From contig JACJYW010000008.1 of assembly GCA_020635955.1 (NCBI GenBank), positions 1 to 64,000 of the forward strand: a stretch of DNA of 64,000 bases. Reading direction: 5' to 3'. Positions 27,213-34,921 of this stretch are shown here, one piece after another. The notes beneath the pieces are model-generated. The model saw only the letters and a program-made list of their open reading frames with translations. It made no database searches and had not been told where the DNA came from. Every line of letters begins with the position of its first letter. Positions within the stretch are counted from its first letter, which is position 1. Source of the DNA: Crocinitomicaceae bacterium. Lineage in GTDB: Bacteria > Bacteroidota > Bacteroidia > Flavobacteriales_D > Crocinitomicaceae. The translations under genes were made by a program, and so were the position numbers.

Positions 27213-27339
27213 ATAAACAGCATTTCCAACAACCTAGGTTGTGGTGGGGTTAATAAATGTGTTTAATGCGGATGGTTGAAAGACCATTTACATTAAGGTG
27301 AGTTCCGCTAATTTATAAAGATATGATGGTATCTCCCAA

Positions 27340-28587
27340 TTAAAAGCCTCCCTTTTTAATTAGTCGTTCTGAAGTTGAAAAGCTATCACCCTCAATATGA
27401 ATAATGTAGACTCCGTCTGGAAGATCTTGCATTGAAATTTGATAAGGCATTGTTGAATATGACCTAATAAGTCTTCCTTGAAGATCAAACAACTGAAGTG
27501 TAGTACTTTCATTGATTCCTGAAAATTCAAAAAAGCATATACTCTCCGTTGGATTAGGATATACTTTCAATTCAACGTTTTCGTGATTCGAGTTTATCGA
27601 TAAAGATTGAGGATCGATATTCGTAACTACATATCCGCTATCCCCAACTCCAAAAACAATACTGTCTTTGTAATTGGTCATTCCGTAAATAGTTTGATCA
27701 ACATCATAATACCACCAACCCTGGCCTTTATCTTCAAAGATCAAACCTGTGGTCACAAAATCTGATCCTCCGCAGGAATACAGATATCCGTTATCGGCAC
27801 TGATCACATCATGATAATCTGGATAGTAGAATGTTGCCATGCTTGTTTCAGTTCCCCAGGTTAAACCGGCGTCCACTGATTTCATTAATCCAAAGGAAGA
27901 TGATTCGTCTATATATCCGGCGTAAACCAAAGTATCATTAATGATCTTAATAGAGGTCAAAGGATTCATGGTGCCTGATGAAAGAGTATCCCAATTTGCT
28001 CCTCCATCTGTTGATCTTAAGAATCGAGATGCGCTAACGGCCATTCCAAGGTTTCCTCTAAAGTCAATATCTCTTACATAATCTGATGCTAATGAAGATG
28101 GACTATTAATAGTGGTAGATGAAAAGGTGCCACCAGACATTTGATCAATAGCCTCACCTTGAAAACAGCCAGAGCCGCCATAGAACCCATTGCCCTCAGA
28201 GCTGAAGTAAAAGGCTTGATTATAGCAAATTGTGCCCGCAGCAGTTAAAGCAGTCCAGTTAGAACCGCCATCTGTGGTTTTAAATAAACCTCCATATGGT
28301 CCTGTAGTGACATAGCCAATTTGCTCTGAAACGAATTTGACATTCAATATATCTTCACCACCAGGATAAAAAGTGATCCCCGAATAATTTACCTGGTTCC
28401 AATTCAATCCACCATCTGTAGACTTTAGCATGGTGCTGTCTTCTCCAACAATGTATCCAACCTGTTCAGAAGCAAAATCAATAGCCAATAATTTTTTGTT
28501 GGTTGGAGTTGCAATATCATACCATGTTGTTTGAGCTATTGTCAAACTGGCCATGGATAAACTTAAAGTGAGCGTGAGTAATTTCAT
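27340..28587 (-). CDS. T9SS protein with Ycf48/BNR-type beta-propeller
   Basis: 415 residues. A signal peptide (ending LTIAQ) is followed by repeated propeller blades marked by ST[DV]GG.[NT]W motifs (KSTDGGLNWNQV, KTTDGGSNWTAL, RSTDGGANWDTL, KSVDAGLTWGTE), as in Ycf48-like and sortilin-type sialidase-fold proteins. The last ~75 residues are a T9SS sorting domain (KVYPNPTESICFFEF, DGVYIIHIEG, SERLIKKG). It is displayed on or released from the cell surface. Ligand unknown. Confidence 0.88.
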   Translation of the reverse strand: MKLLTLTLSLSMASLTIAQTTWYDIATPTNKKLLAIDFASEQVGYIVGEDSTMLKSTDGGLNWNQVNYSGITFYPGGEDILNVKFVSEQIGYVTTGPYGGLFKTTDGGSNWTALTAAGTICYNQAFYFSSEGNGFYGGSGCFQGEAIDQMSGGTFSSTTINSPSSLASDYVRDIDFRGNLGMAVSASRFLRSTDGGANWDTLSSGTMNPLTSIKIINDTLVYAGYIDESSSFGLMKSVDAGLTWGTETSMATFYYPDYHDVISADNGYLYSCGGSDFVTTGLIFEDKGQGWWYYDVDQTIYGMTNYKDSIVFGVGDSGYVVTNIDPQSLSINSNHENVELKVYPNPTESICFFEFSGINESTTLQLFDLQGRLIRSYSTMPYQISMQDLPDGVYIIHIEGDSFSTSERLIKKGGF

Positions 28588-28676
28588 AATTCAGTTCTTT
28601 TGAATTGAAACGCAGATATTGCACTCAAAGTCGCACTAAATCAATGAAATAAAAAGAGGATTATTGTATTCCCAAA

Positions 28677-29426
28677 TTAAAGATTACGTCTGGCATTTTG
28701 GTGCCAACCGAATTTCAAGCCGACTATGGGCATCATATAGCCAAAGCTGTAGCCATCTTCTAATCGCCATTCGAATCGATTCCACCAGATCTGAGGTTCT
28801 CCGCCTAATGGTGCATCCGATCCACTGATGACATTATTTCTTCTCAGGCTCATACCAACGAACATGTCAACTACAAAACTGTTATCGAAATATTTTTGCA
28901 TTCCCCACTTGAAGTTAAATTGAGTAGAGAATCGGTGATATAACATGTCCTGGTTGATGAAATAGGCATAATTACCCCAGCCATCTCCTTCCATACCAAA
29001 TGAAGTTTCATCATTGATGACAAGGTGTCTTAAGGAAATTTCACCGGAAACATACATATTGGGTCTTCTGAAACCAGACCAACGGCTTTCGAAACGCACT
29101 TTATAGCCATTCATCCAGTTGAACTGATCATCTTGAGAGCCTACGGCAAACTGTAAAAAGGAAGGGATAAATGCTGCGCCGTATTGAAAACTCAATCCCG
29201 GTTTCATGACTGTTTCAAGGTCAATTCCCAAAGATGGAACGGCATTGAATACTTCGAGAGGTGAAAACTTCCAGTTCTTTTCCATTTGCCAGAAGTAGAC
29301 CCGCTCTTTAAAGGCATTGTATTTGAATTCAGAAGTATCTTCAGTATTTCCTCCTGAAAAAGAATTATCCTCTTGTGCAAAAGCAGCACAAGAGGATAAT
29401 AAAAATATGATAGTTAGTCTTTTCAC
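28677..29426 (-). CDS. Putative outer-membrane beta-barrel protein
   Basis: 249 residues from a GTG start with signal peptide (MKRLTIIFLLSSCAAFAQ). The mature part shows alternating aromatic/polar strands typical of an 8- to 10-stranded outer-membrane barrel (SLGIDLETVMKPG, GVSLQYG-like strands, FVVDMFVGMSLR, PIVGLKFGWH), with a near-terminal aromatic strand. I cannot name the family with confidence. It follows a LVIVD lipoprotein gene by four bases and closes a three-gene unit, so it may anchor or export the two lipoproteins. Confidence 0.7.
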   Translation of the reverse strand: MKRLTIIFLLSSCAAFAQEDNSFSGGNTEDTSEFKYNAFKERVYFWQMEKNWKFSPLEVFNAVPSLGIDLETVMKPGLSFQYGAAFIPSFLQFAVGSQDDQFNWMNGYKVRFESRWSGFRRPNMYVSGEISLRHLVINDETSFGMEGDGWGNYAYFINQDMLYHRFSTQFNFKWGMQKYFDNSFVVDMFVGMSLRRNNVISGSDAPLGGEPQIWWNRFEWRLEDGYSFGYMMPIVGLKFGWHQNARRNL

Positions 29427-29430
29427 TGTA

Positions 29431-30231
29431 TTATTCTACAGAGATCAACGACTTTTCTACAAATGATGTTGGGTTAGATCCATCAAATTGATAAACACCG
29501 GCAGTTGTTAAAACAATAATGTTATTGTCTTCTTCAACAATGATGTCTTTAGGTGTAATGAACGCATTGGTCATGATCAATTCAGGCATATTAGGATCTG
29601 AAACGTCAAATGCTTTTAACCCTTCATTTCCATCACAGATGTAAAGGATATTTTGATTTGCATTTGAGAAACCTAATCCATAAGGATTACCTAACTCATA
29701 TTCTGCGATCAATTGAGGATTTTGAATATCAGTGATATCAATAATATCCAACTGACTTAAAAATCCACCACACTCAGTACCACCTCTCAATGTAGCACAT
29801 GCAATGTGATCATTAGCAATTACCGGATCACAGCTTGTTACGTGCTCAAATTGAGATAACTCCTGAGGATTTCTTGGATTGCTGATGTCATAAATATGTA
29901 CTCCATCATTTGATCCAATGAATAATCTTCCATTTCTGTGGAACACTGTTTCCATTCCAACACCCATATCAATAGATTCTTCTAAAGAAGGATTAGATGG
30001 ATCTGTTAAATTGAAAATATTCAAGGTCTTATAATCGATCGTATATAAATAGTCATCTACGATAGTGAATTGTGACAATGAACCACCATTCCCAACACTC
30101 TCAGCATTTTTAGTTGCTGGTTGTTCCAATTGGTCCTGCTCATTTTCATTTGTTGTTACTTCTTCTTTTTCACAACTTACCAAAGCTCCTATAACAAATG
30201 CTCCGGCAATGATATATCTAAACTTTTTCAT
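29431..30231 (-). CDS. LVIVD-repeat lipoprotein
   Basis: The start at MKKFRYI gives a lipoprotein signal with lipid cysteine in GALVSC followed by EKEE, which resembles the K-(D/E)-(D/E) surface-export signal of Bacteroidota. The mature part has at least five LVIVD-type propeller repeats: LNIFNLTDPSNP, VHIYDISNPRNP, LDIIDITDIQNP, LKAFDVSDPNMP and the final VYQFDGSNP. The repeats form a beta-propeller thought to mediate protein contacts at the surface. It is the middle gene of the three-gene unit. Confidence 0.82.
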   Translation of the reverse strand: MKKFRYIIAGAFVIGALVSCEKEEVTTNENEQDQLEQPATKNAESVGNGGSLSQFTIVDDYLYTIDYKTLNIFNLTDPSNPSLEESIDMGVGMETVFHRNGRLFIGSNDGVHIYDISNPRNPQELSQFEHVTSCDPVIANDHIACATLRGGTECGGFLSQLDIIDITDIQNPQLIAEYELGNPYGLGFSNANQNILYICDGNEGLKAFDVSDPNMPELIMTNAFITPKDIIVEEDNNIIVLTTAGVYQFDGSNPTSFVEKSLISVE

Positions 30232-30249
30232 AATTCGTTGCATTTAAGG

Positions 30250-30768
30250 TTATCTGAAACATTTAGGATTAACTAGTTCTGCTTTTTCCCATCCTACTAC
30301 AGTTCCTTTTGAAGGGTCTACGCATTCAAATGCTCCATATTCATCCGGAAATTGTTGAACAGGAAATATTCCTTTAATTCTGTTCATGTAAGCAGGTTGT
30401 GCTGGGTTAGAAATATCAATGATCACCATATCGGTAATATTATCCGCGTAGATCATACCTGAGCGAACAGAAAAATCCATATTACCAGGGATCGATATAA
30501 ATGAAACTTCAGTAGGATTAGTTTTTACTGAATTGTCATAAATATGAATTCCTTTTGATTGATCATTCACCAAAAGCAGATCCTCATACACATAAACGCG
30601 TCCCGGATTCTCAAGTGGTTCTGAAGCTTTTGTTTGAACTGAAGCATTATCATCATTTGAATAGATAGGTCTCCAGCCCTCAACGATATCGTCTTGTTGT
30701 TTCTTGCCGCAAGATGCTAGAACTGCGACTGAACTCAGCAAGAGAAAAAATTGACTTGTCTTTTTCAT
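30250..30768 (-). CDS. Short LVIVD-repeat lipoprotein
   Basis: 172 residues with lipobox cysteine in AVLASC, followed by GKKQQDD. Two LVIVD-type repeats are visible (IHIYDNSVKTNPTEV and MVIIDISNPAQPAYM), too few for a complete propeller on their own. The end has a CVDPSKGTVVGW segment and a final cysteine. It leads the unit with the larger LVIVD lipoprotein 18 bases downstream. A partial propeller completed by that partner is possible. Confidence 0.78.
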   Translation of the reverse strand: MKKTSQFFLLLSSVAVLASCGKKQQDDIVEGWRPIYSNDDNASVQTKASEPLENPGRVYVYEDLLLVNDQSKGIHIYDNSVKTNPTEVSFISIPGNMDFSVRSGMIYADNITDMVIIDISNPAQPAYMNRIKGIFPVQQFPDEYGAFECVDPSKGTVVGWEKAELVNPKCFR

Positions 30769-30956
30769 AAAAGAAGGTTGTTAAAATTAGATTGTGTTTA
30801 ACAGCTGTTTTGACTAGAAACGTAATGTCCATTCAAAAAGTGTGGCCCATAAATAAATTTAACATTTTTTATTCAGATTTTTTACAGTTTTCATTTCCCT
30901 TAATTATATTGTATTTTAGTTTTAAATTAAATTCTATTTAGGCATTTCTTTCAACA

Positions 30957-31250
30957 ATGGCAACAGCAGGCGAAGAGATCATTGAAATGTTTAAGAACAA
31001 AGGAAAGTTCGCTCTAACCAGTAATAGAGAATACTGGGAAGAATTACATTTCAAAAAAGGTAAATTTTATCATGTCGGAGGAGAGTCCTTCGGAGGTTCT
31101 GAAGAATTCAGGGTGGAGATCACTGAAGATGATGTATTAGATCAGATCATGCGATTTCTGATTAATCATGCGGATACGGTAGAGGAAGTAGATCTGGAAA
31201 CTGAAGAAGAGGTATTGGATTACTGGAAGGAGAAACCTAATTTGGGTTAG
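30957..31250 (+). CDS. Small acidic cytoplasmic protein, unknown function
   Basis: 97 residues, strongly acidic toward the end (VEEVDLETEEEVLDYW). It has no signal peptide or membrane segment. The middle is beta-rich with a GGESFGGSEEF stretch followed by an amphipathic helix. I do not recognise the family. A 188-bp AT-rich upstream region leaves room for its promoter, and the stop overlaps the convergent barrel gene by 14 bases. Confidence 0.65.
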   Translation: MATAGEEIIEMFKNKGKFALTSNREYWEELHFKKGKFYHVGGESFGGSEEFRVEITEDDVLDQIMRFLINHADTVEEVDLETEEEVLDYWKEKPNLG

Positions 31251-31920
31251 CATCTTTCTTTGTATTGATCCTATATCTTACTCCAGCCTGGAAATATTGA
31301 CCAAAAATGGGTTTGAATGTGTTCTTTTCAAAGAATTCATTTGCTGGATCATTAAATTCTGATCCGTTTAACAGAATTGTTTGTCGGATAGTTCCTATCA
31401 TTGAGATGTTTAGCAACAAATTCTTCCAAATAATTAGATCAATATTGGCATTAACTGCAAGTCCCGGAATGATTTGATGTTTAACGGCAGTATTCATATT
31501 GGTTGAAGTTTGATCCCTTCTCCAAATGCCATCATTTAGGGTATAAGTTCTATCGGAATTTTGCAGATCCTGGTTACGATAGGAAGTAATTAAGTCAAGA
31601 CCAATAGAGAATACTGATTCCTTTAACTGACGTTCAGTGCCAAATTTGAATGTTCCTAATCGGTTTGTTCTTTGTGTACCACGCTGAACGATCACTGTGT
31701 CATTAGCGGACACGAAATCCAAATCGAAGGAATGGAAATAACTACCATATGAAAGACAATAGTTTAATTTCCATTTCTCTTTAATGGGTTGGCGAAATTC
31801 AATTCCCAACATATCCCAACGTTGGTTGGTAATAAGGATACTAATATCAGGGGAATCTTGTCCAAAAGTTGTAGTAGTAGTAATAATTATCCCGATAGAT
31901 AAAACAAAGGAACGAATCAT
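31237..31920 (-). CDS. Putative outer-membrane beta-barrel protein
   Basis: The start is placed at MIRSFVL, which opens a signal peptide (..TTTTTFGQ); the frame extends 15 codons further upstream. The mature ~205 residues alternate amphipathic strands (GIEFRQPIKEKWKLNYCLSY, FKFGTERQLKESVFSIGLDL, LAVNANIDLIIWKNLLLNI) and end with FQAGVRYRI, typical of an outer-membrane barrel. It is the last gene of a minus-strand envelope unit; the other barrel gene lies 45 bases upstream. Confidence 0.7.
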   Translation of the reverse strand: MIRSFVLSIGIIITTTTTFGQDSPDISILITNQRWDMLGIEFRQPIKEKWKLNYCLSYGSYFHSFDLDFVSANDTVIVQRGTQRTNRLGTFKFGTERQLKESVFSIGLDLITSYRNQDLQNSDRTYTLNDGIWRRDQTSTNMNTAVKHQIIPGLAVNANIDLIIWKNLLLNISMIGTIRQTILLNGSEFNDPANEFFEKNTFKPIFGQYFQAGVRYRINTKKDANPN

Positions 31921-31965
31921 AAAAATTGGGTTAAATCTTTTAGATATTAGCAAAAAACATGCCAA

Positions 31966-32478
31966 TTATAGACCATAATAGATTCCTACAGATCCGGTAA
32001 AGCTGAGTGACATTCCTCCCCAGCGATCCCAGTTAAACAGGTATCCCATTCCAAAATTGATCCCGAGCAACTCTTTGAAAGAGTAACGTGCTCCAATATC
32101 TCCGTATAGCCTATTGCTATTGAATCCTAAATTTCCCATTTTAATATTGCGACCATACGATTGCAGGATGTGCATCCCCCATTTTGGATTAAAATCCTTG
32201 ACGTATCGGCTACTTACATAAATTGGGACAACAGCAGTTCCCGGATATAAATTAAAGCCTGTTCCTATACCAAACCAATAATTGGGAGAAGCCACAATTT
32301 CAAATGATTGCTCAATGAATCCTAACGGTCGTTCTTTCGAATAACTGCCCAGGTGATAATAACTTCCAATGAGATGCGTAGACCCAACGAACTTGATCTT
32401 GCCATCATCTGCTGATTCATCCTGAGCAAAACACGGAAGCAATAGAAAGAGCAATATGAATAAACTAATTCCTTTCAT
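31966..32478 (-). CDS. Small outer-membrane beta-barrel-like protein
   Basis: 170 residues from the ATG at MKGISLF, with signal peptide ending PCFAQ. Short strands with Gly/Tyr ends (IGSYYHLGSY, WFGIGTGFNLYPG, YGDIGARYSFKELLGINFGMGY, GGMSLSFTGSVGIYYGL) suggest an eight-stranded barrel of the OmpW/PorT size class. The start lies inside the end of the beta-helix lipoprotein gene (14-base overlap), indicating translational coupling. Confidence 0.7.
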   Translation of the reverse strand: MKGISLFILLFLLLPCFAQDESADDGKIKFVGSTHLIGSYYHLGSYSKERPLGFIEQSFEIVASPNYWFGIGTGFNLYPGTAVVPIYVSSRYVKDFNPKWGMHILQSYGRNIKMGNLGFNSNRLYGDIGARYSFKELLGINFGMGYLFNWDRWGGMSLSFTGSVGIYYGL

Positions 32479-33502
32479 CTGCTCCTGCATCTAAATTGGT
32501 TGATACCCGAATATCTCCATCTATATCTATTGAGGGGAAGAAACTTAGTCCACTGCAATAACCAATGGCTTGTGAACCGGCATCAAGGTGTAAGTTGCCA
32601 TTAGCCGCGTCTATAAAACCAATATCGGTTGTTGACTTCAAATTAAAGCTATCCGGTATTTCATAGAAGGTTTTGATATACTCTCCTTTTTCACTGACAA
32701 TGATGTTACCGTAGATCTGAAAGACCGTGGTTCCATCAAAATCCTTAGCAAAATACAGTGAGTTATCCTGACAATTAGAAACGGAATTGAATCTGACGAT
32801 CACGTTTTGATTATGATATTCTGGGATGTTTGGAGTTGTGATACCAATACCGTTTGAACAGTTATAGACAAAGTTGTTTTCTATGTAAAGCGTGTCTCCA
32901 CCGGGATGATCTGCAAAATACATGATCCCATACTTTGGGGCACCGTATACTTTATTCCCGGCAATGATCCCTGAACTTCTATGACTGATGGCATTTCCAT
33001 AGTTTTGACCTTGAGCATTGAATTCGTTGTTCAGAATCTGCACGTTACTTCCTTTCCAATAAATACAGTGGTGTGGTTGACTCATAGCTGAGCCGATATC
33101 AGACTGTGCGCAGCTTTCAAAATAACAGTTCTTTATGATACAGTCAGGAGCATCTTCATGGCTGTCAATTCCATTCGACCCGATATTCTTGAAGGTGCAG
33201 TTATCAATTATAATGTATCTGGCTTCACCCCCAAAAGCCACACGAATTCCATTCTCCTTTTGGTTCATGAAAGTGCAGTTTTGAACGATCACACAATCCA
33301 CATCTGAAATATAGAGCTCGCAAGCATCAAAGGTGCAGTTGTCTATCACCATTCCGTCGTGTTCATGTCCCTGTACTCTAACATCAGTTTTGCTGAATGT
33401 TTGATCTTGCAGAATAGCAACATCTTCTACATAATAATCTTCCTTTTGACAGGAGATAAAGAGCATAAATGCTATGAAGTATGTGAGCTTTCTATGCAAC
33501 AT
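32465..33502 (-). CDS. Surface lipoprotein with right-handed beta-helix
   Basis: 345 residues. A lipobox (MLFISC) is followed by QKEDYY, resembling a surface-export signal. The mature region is a pectate-lyase-like parallel beta-helix: coils such as IIDNCTFKNIGSNGIDSH, IIKNCYFESC and VQILNNEFNAQG recur every ~22-25 residues, with NN and C ladders. It resembles polysaccharide lyase or adhesin helices, but no catalytic set can be assigned by eye. The gene overlaps its neighbours at both ends (11 and 14 bases) in a compact unit. Confidence 0.82.
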   Translation of the reverse strand: MLHRKLTYFIAFMLFISCQKEDYYVEDVAILQDQTFSKTDVRVQGHEHDGMVIDNCTFDACELYISDVDCVIVQNCTFMNQKENGIRVAFGGEARYIIIDNCTFKNIGSNGIDSHEDAPDCIIKNCYFESCAQSDIGSAMSQPHHCIYWKGSNVQILNNEFNAQGQNYGNAISHRSSGIIAGNKVYGAPKYGIMYFADHPGGDTLYIENNFVYNCSNGIGITTPNIPEYHNQNVIVRFNSVSNCQDNSLYFAKDFDGTTVFQIYGNIIVSEKGEYIKTFYEIPDSFNLKSTTDIGFIDAANGNLHLDAGSQAIGYCSGLSFFPSIDIDGDIRVSTNLDAGADERN

Positions 33503-34832
33503 GTACTTTCTTTTTCCACCACAATTCCCTAAGATGAAGTATTCCCATCACCGCAAAGCCTACAGCCAGGAGCGGTAGTAATTCTTTAACGATCGCAGGA
33601 GAAATAAGATAGGCAACATATCCAATAATAATGGCAAGCAGTGGAGTGATCACAAATCCAATGATGAAGTTGGATCGTTTCATTTTTTTGTGAGCCAGGA
33701 AGACGTTCAGGCTTTTCTCTTCTGTTTCTACCAGAGCTTCAAGAAATAATTCAACCGGCTGATCTCTCCTGTCAGTAATATTTCCAATAAGGTCATTGCT
33801 ATCAAAAGAACGTTTGAATTCTTTGAACCATTCTGCAGATCCTAATGTTGGATCACTTTTGGGATTTTTTTGAGCAACAACTGCAGCATATCTTTTCTCT
33901 AAGGTTCTTGCTTTTTGTATAGAAGACCTTACTTCGGTTATCAATTGTTCTCTGGTAGGTTTTTCAGTACCGAAAACGGTGTTGTAATATTCCTTTTTGT
34001 ATTGTGAAACATCATCCAGCTTTGAATAATCGAGTAAAACACGCCAGTGAGTGTGTGCGTAAAAACAAATGGCCGATTCTAATACTTCTTCATTATAAGG
34101 AGCAAGATCAGTTACAATTTGAAGGGATAAATAGGCCTTTTGTACCTCCTGCCATGAATCCCAGAAAACGCTAAATACGCGGTTGATCGTTTTAAGATGT
34201 TCAGGTAATTCTTTCTCCAGCATTTGTATGGTCTGCTGATCAATACCTCCTTCTAAAGCAATATTCTTTAATTCCTCATCTCCATTTTTGGGTATTGCTG
34301 TAGCTTCCAATCGCTCTTTCATGAAAACCAGCTCACGAATAAAAGGATCAGTGACCTTTTCATTGAGGTAATCATAATCTTCTTTATTGGAAGTCAATTT
34401 TAGATCGATCTGGTGATTGAGATATTCGTTGCTATTAGGATCAAACAAAGACAGATATCTTCTTTTGAGGTCTTCATTATCTTCAAATAACTGATCATAG
34501 GTTTTGGTCACATAGGTTTCCAGAAATTTCTCATTGAAAGGATCCAGTGCTATGGCCTGTTTAGCATATTGATTTGAAAGATATTTCCACGTTGCAGGGG
34601 CAATGGATTCCATTTTATCATCTTCTTTCACCAGCATGGCACAGAAAAATGCCTTTTGAGCTTCTCTTTTTCGCTCCTTCCATAAATGCCGGTCAAATTC
34701 TACAAGATCAAACAGATCCTTCAGTAATTTTTCACGTCCCTGTTCATCCAAATATCGATCATGAAACTCAAGATTAGCTTTGAATTTCAATACCCTTTCA
34801 AGGTAGTTTGATATGAGTTGATCGTGGGTCAT
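33492..34832 (-). CDS. Uncharacterised protein with C-terminal membrane hairpin
   Basis: 446 residues. I chose the ATG at MTHDQLI; the frame continues upstream to a TTG only. A long, largely helical, charged cytoplasmic part (about 1-390) has no motif I recognise; it contains LDPFNEKFLETYV and YKKEYYNTVFG stretches with a TPR-like helical look. Two hydrophobic helices near the end (NFIIGFVITPLLAIIIGYVAY and LLPLLAVGFAVMGIL) form a tail hairpin in the inner membrane, followed by a basic tail. It heads the unit that continues with the beta-helix lipoprotein and two barrels. Confidence 0.72.
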   Translation of the reverse strand: MTHDQLISNYLERVLKFKANLEFHDRYLDEQGREKLLKDLFDLVEFDRHLWKERKREAQKAFFCAMLVKEDDKMESIAPATWKYLSNQYAKQAIALDPFNEKFLETYVTKTYDQLFEDNEDLKRRYLSLFDPNSNEYLNHQIDLKLTSNKEDYDYLNEKVTDPFIRELVFMKERLEATAIPKNGDEELKNIALEGGIDQQTIQMLEKELPEHLKTINRVFSVFWDSWQEVQKAYLSLQIVTDLAPYNEEVLESAICFYAHTHWRVLLDYSKLDDVSQYKKEYYNTVFGTEKPTREQLITEVRSSIQKARTLEKRYAAVVAQKNPKSDPTLGSAEWFKEFKRSFDSNDLIGNITDRRDQPVELFLEALVETEEKSLNVFLAHKKMKRSNFIIGFVITPLLAIIIGYVAYLISPAIVKELLPLLAVGFAVMGILHLRELWWKKKVHVA

Positions 34833-34921
34833 TGGAATGATTTGGGAATTCAATTTTAAGCATAACCTATGAAAGATTTAAACATACGTATGGTTTAAAT
34901 AACGAACTTTCTATTTTTTGA

